Assembly: GCA_013339895.1 (NCBI GenBank)
Contig: JABACO010000162.1
Coordinates: forward strand, 1 to 64,000
Length of the DNA stretch: 64,000 nucleotides
Direction: 5' to 3'
DNA from: Ephydatia muelleri
Taxonomy: Eukaryota > Porifera > Demospongiae > Spongillida > Spongillidae
Part shown: in pieces, positions 32,981 through 47,286 of the stretch
Position numbering within the stretch: the first letter of the stretch is position 1
Layout of the letters: each line of letters starts with the position of its first letter
Notes under the pieces: generated by a model
The model's database searches: none
The model's input: the letters and a program-made list of their open reading frames with translations, nothing else
Told to the model about the DNA's origin: nothing
Position numbers and translations under genes: made by a program

Positions 32981-34579
32981 TCAGAACACCCTTTCAACAA
33001 CCACATTAGCTGCTGCTGAACCTGGCTGCTGGGGATTTCCCCCCTGTGCTGGTGGGCGAGGCCTGTTTGAATGCATCACAAACATGGAGTTTCTGAAGTA
33101 CAAAATAGGGCAAAAGAGGAAGAAACAGGTAAATGATTTTGAAACAAAAAAGCAATACAGCAATCCTCACTTGAGAGCAGACATGGTAGTAGACAGGTCC
33201 CCAGGCATAGGGTCCACCCAGAAGAAGTCGTGATTGAGCGCGCTGTCGCTGTCAAACCGTTTCTTTGGGTCCAATATAAGCAACTTATCGATGAGGTCCA
33301 GGGCATGTGCGTCCTTCACGTAGTGCCTGAGTCGCTCCTTGATCTTCCGATTCTGGTCCTTGGGCAGCTCCATCTTGGAGAAGAGCTCCAGTTTGTCCAC
33401 ACCAGGCCACACCTCAGGGGTTATGGAGCCGCACAGCTGACTGATCAGGGAGAGCTGCTTCTGCTCCGATTCACCCTGCATCACCGGCCGACGCGTCCAC
33501 ATCTCGGCCATGATGCATCCAGCACCCCACATGTCGATGGGCGGGCCGTAGTCTCGTGCCCCGAGGAGGAGCTCAGGGGGTCGGTACCAGAGAGTGACGA
33601 CTCGGTTGGTGTAGCGTTGTGGTTGCTGTTGGCCCTTGCTCAGGGCCCGGGCAAGCCCAAAGTCGGCCAGCTTGAGGGAGCCCGTCCTGGTGACGAGGAT
33701 GTTGGAGGACTTCATGTCTCGGTGGAGGATGTTGTTGCCGTGGATGTAGAACAGGGCGTTGAACAGCTGCTGGATGATGCTCTTGATCTCGGCCAGTGAG
33801 AACTTGATTTCCTCGCAGCTGAGGAGCCCGGCCATGTCGTGCTCGCAGAACTCAAGCACAAGATAAATGCTTCCCTTGTCTCTGTTGTAGGGTGTGGCTA
33901 AGAGAGAGGAGGAATGGGGAGAGAGGGAAGGGAAGTGAGGGAAGGGGAAGGAGGGAAGGGAGAGAGGGAAGAGGAGAGAGGAAGGGGAGAAGGGAAGGGG
34001 TTGAGAGGGTGGAAAGGGGAGAGGGAGGAAAAGGGAGAGGGAGGGAGGGGAGAGAAAGAGGGAAGGGGAGAGAGGGATGGAAGGGGAGAGAGGGAGGGAA
34101 GGGGAGAGAGGGAGGGAAGGGGAGAGAGGAAGGGAAGGGAGAGAGGGGGGGATGAGGTTTGCAAGTGATGGGAAGGCCTAAAAGACAGGCCAGCACACAC
34201 CTTTGCTCCTGCAGATCTCAATGAGGTTAACAATGTTGTCATGTTTGAGGTGTTGCAGAACTCTGATCTCCCGCAATGCTGTCATGGGAAACTAAGTAGG
34301 CGAAATAGACGTCGAATTACAAACGACGAGACACCTCTACGCACTCACCCCTTCCTTCTCGTTCTCCATCATCACCTTCTTTAGGGCGACCACCTGGTTG
34401 GTTGTCCTATTTCGTGCCTTATACACCTCCCTACGATAGCGGGTCAACCAGGCATCCGTAACGCACTACAGGCTGACGCACCCGAAGGTTCCTTGTCCAA
34501 TTTTGGCCACCTTCTCATACTTGGTAACCTCATGGCAATAAGGGAAAGTAAGAACCTTGGCAGTAGCCGTTGCGCTCAT
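32981..34579 (-). CDS. CDK9: CDK9, cyclin-dependent kinase of P-TEFb
   Basis: The nuclear serine/threonine kinase that, with cyclin T, phosphorylates the RNA polymerase II tail and releases paused polymerase. The start ATG is at 34579: MSATATAKVLTFPYC, then VAKIGQGTFG (glycine loop). The next exon reads EVYKARNRTTNQVVALKKVM (catalytic lysine), then REIRVLQHLKHDNIVNLIEI (about 34285-34204). After the purine tract come LEFCEHDMAGLL, HRDMKSSNIL, ADFGLARAL and TNRVVTLWYRPPELLLG (33860-33174). A small last exon ends VVVERVF with stop at 32981-32983, like the ERVF end of animal CDK9. Exons 1-3 are repeated at 51120-51722. Confidence 0.95.
33895..34158 (-). repeat. Purine tract on + (polypyrimidine on the CDK9 coding strand)
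   Basis: About 260 bases of gagagggagg/gaagggg units in a CDK9 intron. Copy 2 starts inside the equivalent tract at 51120, right at the N gap, so this repeat is where an assembly contig ended. Confidence 0.92.
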
Positions 34580-34691
34580 CTGCTCATGTGTATACCACTT
34601 ATATTACGCTCCAAATATCGGTTGCTTATGTTTGGGGTCTCGTGATCAACAAAAACATTTTCGTCTTCCTCAATTGGAGGTAAGCATCGCC
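34580..34691. promoter_or_regulatory. Probable bidirectional promoter, CDK9 / ARPC5
   Basis: 112 bases lie between divergent start codons. Identical in the second copy (51723-51834). The role is inferred from layout. Confidence 0.5.
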
Positions 34692-35377
34692 ATGTCTAAG
34701 AACACTCGCAGCGCGGAGTTTCGTAAAGTGGACGTAGATGAGTTGGACGATGAACAGTACCGCGATGATCCAGAGGAAGTCGCAGACTCAGATGATTCCA
34801 AGGTGCAACAGCGGGAACAAGAGATTAAGAAGCTCATGCAATCATATCCTTCATTTGAATAAACATGGTGCATGTTTGTACGAGCTAATTACTGCCTTTC
34901 CTTAACGAGTACGTACGGGCAGTAAAGTAGAGGCCCTGAAGCTGGCTTTGAAGGATCCCCCCGTCCAAAACAAAGACAAGAACGTTGTGGTAAGTGTATA
35001 ACACTTGATATTTGTTCACACCAGCAAGCAATGGAAAGTGTTTGCCTTCTCGTATCCATTCAGGAACGAAACTATGCTGTCGTGTTGGACGTCTTGACCG
35101 GTTTCTCCATCGGTAAGAAAGACAAGGACTCGATGCAGGCGGGGGTCGAAGCTCTAAGCACGGACGAGCTTGATAGTCTTATGAAGTACATCTACCGCGG
35201 GTTTACCCGCCCTACCGAGAATTCGTGTGAGAAACTGCTCAACTGGCACGAAGCGGTAAGTGGCTCACAGCTGTTTGGAGTACCAACGAAACACACAAAT
35301 TATTTCTATTTAAGGCGTTTGCAGTTGGTGGTTTAGGGTCAATCATCCGAGTGATGTCTGCAAGAAAATCAGTATAA
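34692..35377 (+). CDS. ARPC5: ARPC5, p16 subunit of the Arp2/3 complex
   Basis: The smallest subunit of the Arp2/3 actin nucleator, bridging ARPC1 and ARPC4 in branched actin networks. Exon 1 (34692-34843) reads MSKNTRSAEFRKVDVDELDD and ends KKLMQ plus two bases. Exon 2 (34917-34990) reads GSKVEALKLALKDPPVQNKD. Exon 3 (about 35064-35256) reads NYAVVLDVLTGFSIGKKDKD and LMKYIYRGFTRPTENS. Exon 4 ends GGLGSIIRVMSARKSV with stop at 35375-35377. The total of about 150 residues fits the family. Intron 1 only makes sense as a U12-type AT-AC intron, listed separately. The 3' end faces WDR13 190 bases away. Confidence 0.95.
34844..34916 (+). other. U12-type AT-AC (minor spliceosome) intron in ARPC5
   Basis: The intron starts atatccttc, a near-perfect U12 donor. 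It has tttccttaac (branch-site consensus TTCCTTRAY) at 34897-34906 and ends gtac, 11 bases after the presumed branch adenosine at 34905. Splicing these ends joins exon codons TC+G in frame, giving LMQS then GSKVEALKLAL, whereas no GT-AG choice restores the frame. It is 73 bases long. The same intron is at 51987-52059 in copy 2. Confidence 0.85.
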
Positions 35378-35567
35378 AGCTGCTGCGGAGTCGTTGGGGT
35401 TAAAAAGAGAAACGGGGGAAAAGAAAAGGAAAAATGCTTAGCGAGTACGTTGATTAGTTGACATAGAACGCTAGAGCCCATTTGTGTCTTTATATGTATT
35501 ACAATCAAAACTTTTCACAAAAAAATGAGTCACAAACATACAAAAACAGTGACATAAAAAGAATAAT

Positions 35568-39235
<3,668 letters not shown>

Positions 39236-39267
39236 GGGATTTTTGTCAGTGACCTAATGCCGCATAG

Positions 39268-39394
39268 GCGTAGGAACCGGGGGGGCAGAGGGGGCCTTGG
39301 CTCCCCCAATCTTGGGCATTATGTGTATAAAGTATGCTGAATTTATATTAGACACACCCTTTGGGCCCCCCCAATCCTGTTTCCGTTCCTACGC
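39268..39394. mobile_element. MITE-like element with 10-base terminal inverted repeats
   Basis: 127 bases bounded by gcgtaggaac and its exact reverse complement gttcctacgc. Inside are a G-rich left part (cgggggggcagagggggcc) and a C-rich right part (gggcccccccaat) that can fold back. No coding capacity and no clear target-site duplication. It lies in the WDR13/WDR46 promoter region and is repeated at 56399-56525. Transposon origin is inferred from structure only. Confidence 0.6.
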
Positions 39395-39529
39395 TTCTGA
39401 ATTATGGGTAAACGTTCTTACCTCTGCTGACCAAATTCAGCGGGTTTGCCATCCCTTTGTTTTCGTGGTGTGCGCTAATTATAAATTCCTACGTTTAACC
39501 CTCTATTGCCCGTGCAACCACATGTAACC

Positions 39530-40542
39530 ATGTACTCGGAAGAAGCAGAAAAACGAGAGGAAGAGCGCAAAGCGAGGGAGGCCGAGCAAGAAGAGCTGGC
39601 CTTGTCCCTTGGAGATACGAAGGAGCGAGTCAAAAAGTATGATCGGATAAAGAAGAAGACGCGAACAAAGGTGTTTTTGTCCCGTTCGAGCGTTCACTCA
39701 TGGAATATCATACTTCGCACAGAACATAAAAGACAAAAAGCTGCGTAGCTTTCTCGAAAAGACTTCAGACCAGAGCAAGCATGCGGCATTGAAGTCGGCG
39801 CGGCTCGAGCTCTTGCTGCAAGAAGAAGCCGGGTTGGTATTTTTAGAAGTGAGGCGAGGACTTTGACACTGGTTGCAACTCGCAACTGCAGGTACTTAGA
39901 GGCAGAAGGAATGGAAGAAACTCGCAAATTCAAGCAGGAAAGCATTGCAGCAGCTGTACCCATCGCTAGCAGTGCGCATGTCAGTCAGATATACCTACGT
40001 TGTCTTGGGTTCATAATTATGTTAACCCCCCCCCCTTCCTCAGTATTTCGACCTGAAGCTCGACTCCTTTGGACCCTACAGTTTTAACTACTCAAGAAAT
40101 GGAAGGTAGATCATTAGATCTCCTCACATCTCTTCTACCTGCTTCTCTCTCAAACAGATCTCTGTTACTGGGCGGACAGAAGGGGCACTTGGCACACATG
40201 GATTGGAAGTCTAAGCAACTGGGATGTGAGTTCCATGTCTACCAAACAGTTCGTGATGTGCAGTAAGTCACTGTTACAGGAAAGGGAGAGGTGGGGGTGG
40301 GGGGGGGGGGGGGGGGTAGTGACACCAAGTGTGGTACTTAATATGTGTTTTGTGTTTTTTTTCTCCCTTCTCCTTTTACAGTTACCTGCACAATGAACTG
40401 ATGTTTGCAGCTGCCCAAAAGCAGTACCTGTACATCTACGACACGACAGGCACCGAGCTGCATTGCATGAAGCAGTACAACAGGGTGAACAGGCTCACTT
40501 TCCTGCCTTACCATTTCCTGCTGGTCTCGGCTGTGAGTTCTT

Positions 40543-40603
<61 letters not shown>

Positions 40604-41445
40604 ATGCGTGCGTGCATATGTCTGTGTGTATTTAAAATGACTGCAGACACACAACATTTGTGCGCACATTTTATGCATAAGATGACATCACAGTTCACTT
40701 CCACATGAGGGCACATGAGGGGAGGGCTCCTTTTACCATATTCACTTTCAACATTTGTAATGCCAGATATTGTGAAAAGGGCATTGTCAAAAGTTGTCCA
40801 TATAGCTTGACCTTTGGCTGCACGTTTACTGGGAAAAAATAAAAACTGAGAAAATACCATTGTACCTGTTGAGGTGAATGTTGCAGAATAACTGCCTGCA
40901 CCTACGACAGAGCTTCCCCAGAGGATAGAGGATGGTTACAAGGATCATTTTCTTCTTACCAAGAAGACACGCATTTAAATACAGAACAGCACCCAATAGG
41001 CCCAGAGGTGCACGCTGGCTGGGGGGGCTGACAACAGAGGGGTCCTGCAAATGGGGGTCAACATTACCCATGCATTATATGGCACAATGATCCATTGGGG
41101 GAGTTCCTGACCTTTTTGTTGCCAATGCCAATGAATGAATAGTCTGGGTGCATCACTCTGAGTCTGTGTGGATTGAGATGAGGGAGGAATATAGTCTGTG
41201 TGGATTGTGATGAGGGAGGAATAAGAATGCCTTTTCTCTCCTGTTGAGGTTGTTAATTAGGCTGTTCTCTGCTGTGGCTGTGTTCCACCAAAGGGTTGTA
41301 AACCATGATGTGTAAATGACAAATTACTATTACTCTACTGAGGGCCAGTGCCTGTTAATTAACAGTTATTGTTAGGTGCTGCCTTTTAAGCCTTGTTGAT
41401 GTTTGTTTATTATGTATACAATGTGCAGAATAATACGTAAAACTT

Positions 41446-41512
<67 letters not shown>

Positions 41513-42336
41513 TGAGCTAACAGCTAGTTACGGTTGCTATGTCGTTTAGGATGACTACGGCAACCTCCACTATCTAGATGTCTCCACTGGACAGCCGGTG
41601 GTCACACACAGAACCCACCTCGGGTCACTCAAGACCATGGCACAGAACCCTCACAATGCCATCATCCACCTAGGGCACCATAATGGTAACGTTGGCAACG
41701 CATGCAAAGTACAATATTTTGGCATACGCGGCATGCACACGTACACACAACGTACACTTATACAGCCAGTGTGTGCAGGGTTTACTATTTATGGATTCTG
41801 GCTTGGAAATGGTTCCATGGTAGTGGTGTGCTGATAACATATTGTTGCTACTCACCTGATACTACATATGTGATTGCTGCTATGACCACCTCTATGCTGT
41901 CAACGACGCTATAGACACATGCTAGGGCCTCTCTCTCTCTTCTCCAGGTACTGTCACACTATGGAGCCCAGGGGTGAAGAACCCTTTGGTCAAAATGCTT
42001 GCACATCGTGGACCTGTAACCGGCGTTGCTATTGACAACAATGGCTGGTAAATTGTGCTACTGATTTTAAAAAATGGAAGTTGGATTATCTTCCTAAGGT
42101 TTTCTTCTTCCATCATCTTTATATCTTCTTACCCTGTTCTGTCTCTCATTCCCTTTGCTCCCATTATGTGCAGGTACATGTGTACTACTGGCATGGAGGC
42201 AGTTGTCAAAGTGTGGGATGTGAGGACATACAAGTTCCTTCACTCGTACCCAACCAGGAAACCAGCCACTGCCATCGACATCAGTCAACGTGGCCTTCTT
42301 GCAGTGGGCAAAGGAAAATGTGTTGAGGTGTGTGTT

Positions 42337-42408
<72 letters not shown>

Positions 42409-43720
42409 GTGTGTAAAGTTGGGCCCAGTCTTATCATTAAAATGTTCCCTTTTTCAATGTCTTTTTTTTCTCTTCTTTCTTTAAACTGCTAGATTTGGCA
42501 GGATGCCTTGAGTACCAAACAGTCGACACCCTACATGTCCCACCTTGTCTCTGGTGACATCAGTGCCCTACAGTTCTGCCCTTTCGAGGACTGTCTTGGT
42601 ATTGGTCATGCCAAAGGCTTCACCAGTATCATCGTACCAGGTTTGTTAACGGGGGGAGGGGGGAGAATGGGTTTGGATCAGGTGGCTTAGATGGCAGAGA
42701 ATGTGGAGTTATGTGACACGTGGGGGAGCTTACTGCCACCATTGCCATTACTGCCTTGCACACGCCAGGTGCGGCTGAGGCCAATTTTGATGCCCTCGAG
42801 GTTAATCCGTTTGAGAACAAGAGGCAGCGCCAGGAAGGAGAGGTGAAGGCCTTGCTCGAGAAGGTGAGTGCGACACTTCGGTTTGTCATCTCCCTTCATT
42901 CCCTGGTCTTCTCGCTGGACTTCCCTACGGCCACTTTGTTTGATCGATATAGATTCCTTCTGAGTTGATAACGCTTCAAGTGGATCAGATTAATCGCATT
43001 GGTGTTGGTGGGACTGGGGAAGAGGAGAATAAGCATCCCACCTCCAGTGCTGGCAGAGAGAAATGGAAGGCTCGGGGCAAGAGTGGGGTCACTAAGCAGG
43101 TCCACAAGAAGCAAGAAGGGAAGGAGCAGAGTAAAAAGGTACTTTGTTTTCCCCCCCCCCCCCCCAAAAAAAAAAATCTTATCTTCTAATCACTTTGATG
43201 AATCCCTCTGTACTCGAATGCATTACAAGTTCAGTCACATTGTGCTTATGCCTAAACAGAACCCAAATAACTGAGCAGATCACAACCTTTTATGAAAGCT
43301 TGCACATGTTGTAACCCAAACTGTTACAGGGCTTACATTTAATGTATTGACATGTATTTTGTGAACCCTTCATTGAACCACCATTACATTGGTGTTGGTC
43401 GGGTAATGATGTCATGCAGATTATTCACCTTCACAATTTGGGTTCGGTTTGACAACCCATGTACCAGGATGTACTGTACTGCCCAACAATTCTGTTCCAG
43501 AATCAATACACAATTCTAAAACAGAGGTTTAGGGCAGTACATCCCGGTAGAGGGGTTATGAAAACTGGGTGTGATATCTTTACATCCGACATTGCAGGCT
43601 CTACGTAGAAAACAAGTCCAAGGAATGAAGGTCTCAAAAGGAGATGTCGAAGAGACCGTGGAGGAGGTGCAGGAAGAGGTAGCCATGACAGTTGATTCCA
43701 TCCTTGACAGGTTCAGATAG
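39530..43720 (+). CDS. WDR46: WDR46 (UTP7), small-subunit processome WD-repeat protein
   Basis: A nucleolar scaffold of the small-subunit processome for 18S rRNA maturation. The first exon reads [20 protein letters not shown] and is followed by [20 protein letters not shown] (about 39750), [20 protein letters not shown] (about 40043), [15 protein letters not shown] (about 40165), [20 protein letters not shown] (about 40400), [18 protein letters not shown] (about 41550), [20 protein letters not shown] (about 41950), [19 protein letters not shown] (about 42175), [20 protein letters not shown] (about 42555), [18 protein letters not shown] (about 42795) and the basic C-terminal exons ending SILDRFR, stop at 43718-43720. 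An AATAAA lies at about 43974. The N-terminus is shorter than in vertebrates. Copy 2 is at 56662-60835. Confidence 0.93.
41451..41509 (+). repeat. Poly-C homopolymer in a WDR46 intron
   Basis: About 57 C in a row, versus about 28 at 58587-58614 in copy 2. It lies about 40 bases before the acceptor of the [11 protein letters not shown] exon. Confidence 0.93.
42330..42407. repeat. (GT)n microsatellite in a WDR46 intron
   Basis: About 38 GT units. A similar run is at 40542-40601 in an upstream WDR46 intron. Confidence 0.93.
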
Positions 43721-44422
43721 TTGCAGCTTGCAGTTTGTTGTAGCTTTTGCAGACAAACAAATCAATATTTATGTTGGGCAAGCTGTGCTATATGAATTGA
43801 GATATGGGGGAGAGGGGGGAAGGAACAGATGATCAATTATCAGTGGGATATTTATATTTTGACAAACTAGTAGCAGGCCACTGTGTTGTGTTTCAACATT
43901 TTTTCCTGCCTTAATGGTTGAACGTTCCAAGTTAAAATGTTGCTTTATGTACCTCCTTACCGCATTTTTATTGTAATAAAATTTAGAACATCACAAGAGT
44001 AGAGTGGCCCATCTACATTGCACGAGACGAGGCAGGTTCACTGCACATTGTAGATCTCTAGAAATGTACGTACCATATAATTGAAAATAACTAATATTGA
44101 ATTATAAATGAACACCTCCGAACTGATGCAGACTTGCCTTCAAGGTGTTTGTAACTTAACCCTTTACAATGTGGTTCTCCAACATCAAACTAGGGCACTT
44201 ACAATATTGTAGATCAAGTGTGTGGGGCATCATGGCACTATTTGGTTGACAGGCTAGCAGAAAGAACTTGGGCTGACAGATTAACTTTGCCAGCTTTCAG
44301 AAATGCTGAAAACAACTTGATTCACAGTCAATATTTACAATCTGTTGAGCATACAATATAATAAGAAAGGTGAGAAGGGAGAAAAAAAGCACGGTGCAAT
44401 AAAACAGCTGCAAAAGCAGTGA
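43721..44422. other. Intergenic stretch between convergent WDR46 and kinase-Kelch genes
   Basis: AT-rich, with the WDR46 polyadenylation signal (aataaa, about 43974). No coding or RNA gene seen. Its copy (60836-61534) is almost identical. Confidence 0.7.
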
Positions 44423-47229
44423 CTATCTCTCTGTAGGAAGCGTCAGTGTTCCCTGCTCTATGTGGCTCGAGGTCTGGACACCCCCTGCGCACCCCCTATC
44501 ACCACCACTGTCTTGTTGCGCACCAGTGTGGATGTGCAGCTGTGCCTGGCAGAGGGAAGGCTGCACACTTGCAACCACTCCCAGGTACCTGGCAGATAGA
44601 CGTAGATCTCTTTCCTCGGCTGCCCAGTCGCGTCCTTCCCACCCACAGCGAAGAGGTAACCCCTGATGACGAGGGCTCCGGGACAACCCAGGGGCATTTC
44701 CGGCATCGTCTTCCACACGCTCCCCTCGCTCCCTTCCCTCCCCTCATCCGCCGCAACGACCTTGAGCACTAGCTCGGGCATGTAGACGGCGTAGGCCCTC
44801 TTGTGATTGGCCAGGACCCCGTCCCCTCCCAGCAGGTACCACGTGTCCCCAGACACTTGGTGCTGCATGCCGGCGCTGGGCGAGGGCAAAGGGGCGACCG
44901 AGGTACCACTTGCAGTTGGAAGTGTCCAGCACCTCGACCGTGGACAGACGACCTTTGGCGTTGCAGCCCCCGGCGACCAGCACGTAGTGCTGGTGTGCCA
45001 CAGCCGACGCGTCACCCCTCTCTGTGGGCATAGGGGGTAGGCCACCCTGTTCCAACTCTTGGTCTCCTGCTCCCACGCTGAGACCTGACCGCTTGTTACC
45101 TGTCGTTGGACCTGTTGTAGCCGCCAATGATGAGGAGGCGTTGGCCAGAGGAGGGAGGGGTGAGGACGACCATGGCAAAGTGGGAGAGGACATAGCTGAG
45201 TCTGCCGCAGCACTGGGAGGAGCAGTCGTACACGATCACGGAGGTGCTGTCGGTGAGGGAGGCGTTCCCGCCGCTCAGGCAGACCCTGTCCCCCCACATG
45301 ACGCACTGGGTGTTGCCGACCGAGGTGGGCGCAGGTGACGCCTTTGGTCCAGTGGATCGCAATGGATACTTTGAGGCCGCTCGACTGTTGTGAGGGGGGT
45401 GGAGGTGGGACAGAGGATGTGAAAGTTTGTATAGCCACCCTCCACCCCACCCCACCCCACCCCACCCCCACCCACCCCACCCCGAGGCTAAGCATTAGAA
45501 CATTTGATGCAGACGGTTGATTTATTTTTTAATGGTTTACTAAGTGAGGGAAAGAGGAAAGCCCCGAATTATTCCTTCATCAACCGCTGACCTTATAATA
45601 GTGAACACACACACACACCTGTAATGTGGCATTGGTCTCATTGCTATGCCAGCAACTGTGGCATTGCAATAAAGAACCATTTCAAAATCGCTCGTTTTTT
45701 TTTAGAAAAAAGTGAGGTTTACAAGGTTGACATAGCAATTGTATATCCTTGTTCCTTGGCTCATGCACGTGTACCCACACCTCCCTCGTGTACCCACACC
45801 TCATCATGCATGTGTACCCACACCTCATCCATGCATGTGTACCCACACCTCATCCATGCATGTGTACCCACACCTCATCCATGCATGTGTACCCACACCT
45901 CATCCATGCACGTGTACCCACACCTCATCCATGCACGTGTACCCACACCTCATCCATGCACGTGTACCCACACCTCATCCATGCACGTGTACCCACACCT
46001 CATCCATGCACGTGTACCCACACCTCCCTCACCATGCACGTGTACCCACACCTCATCCATGCATATGTACCCACACCTCATCCATGCACGTGTACCCACA
46101 CCTCACAGATGCATGTGTGTGTGCATCTACACTTGGCCTGAATATATGTCCCCCCATACCTGGTCCATTTGTGTACTTACCTGTGCCTGACCTTTAATGA
46201 ACTTCCCCCTGCCCTCCAGTTCGGAAGTAAGAGCAGCCACTTGCATTTTATACATCTCTATAACTGCCGACTGCTCATGTGTAACTGGCCTCTGAGAGAG
46301 GATGCATAGGATCACATCTAGCACTTCCCCCTCCCCTCCCCTCCCCTTCCCCCCCTCTCCCTTCAAGGGTATTCTCTGCACCTGCATCTGGTTGTCAAGC
46401 TTTCTGATAGTCAGTTGCTTATCTTCAAGCTCGCTCTGCAAAGAGGTTAGAAAGTGTTAGATGAACGAAGCCACTGCAGAAAATGTAGGATAGGACATAT
46501 TGCGCCCTCACCCACCTACCTGCAGAGACTCAATGACGGTCTGAAGGGTGGCCTGCTGCATTTGAAGCTCTTCGATGAGCGCATCTTTCTCCGAAAGCAC
46601 ATCCTGAAGTATTTTGCATTCACCCTGCTTGGCCCGCAGTGCCTGATTGCTTTCAGTCTGTGAAGTTAGGAGGAGAAGGGTGCAGTGCTTGTATAAGCCG
46701 GCACCTGCATGTTTACTTGCCTCTGCCATTTGCATCCTCAAGACGTCGTTCTCCAGACTGTGTATGTACCTCACTTGCTCGTCTGTCCGCCTTTCTAGTG
46801 TGTCCCTTTCCCTCTGCAGCTGGAGTGTCCACGCAGACTTCTGAAGGTTAGGTGTAGAGAGGTGCTGTCATGCTTAAGATTATTTAAGTCGTTGCTGTTC
46901 ATGGTGGTGTATACTCTATTTAAGACGTTGGTACATGCGGTGCTGTACTGTACATAGGCTTCTAGACTGGAGAAGTGAAAATTAACTTCTATTACTGCTA
47001 ATGAAACATTCTCAAGAATGGTCAGGCACCTGGCCATCCACACCCACTGGCCAATGGTCAGGCACCTGGCCATCCACACCCACTGGCCAATGGTCAGGCA
47101 CCTGGCCATCCACACCCACTCCTCCAATTCTGAAAACCCGAAATGAAATGTATTGTCCCTCAGCATGGTTCTGATGCATCAAAATGCCCGAGCCATCCTG
47201 GCTCGATCGTCCTCTTACCCTTGACGTGT

Positions 47230-47286
<57 letters not shown>

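Noticed and set aside
33230-33799. 189-residue plus-strand open frame opposite CDK9
   Set aside because: It is the antisense shadow of the CDK9 catalytic exon, which has every kinase motif on the minus strand.
44446-45338. Plus-strand open frames opposite the Kelch exons
   Set aside because: They are antisense of GC-rich Kelch coding sequence. The six GG blades are on the minus strand.
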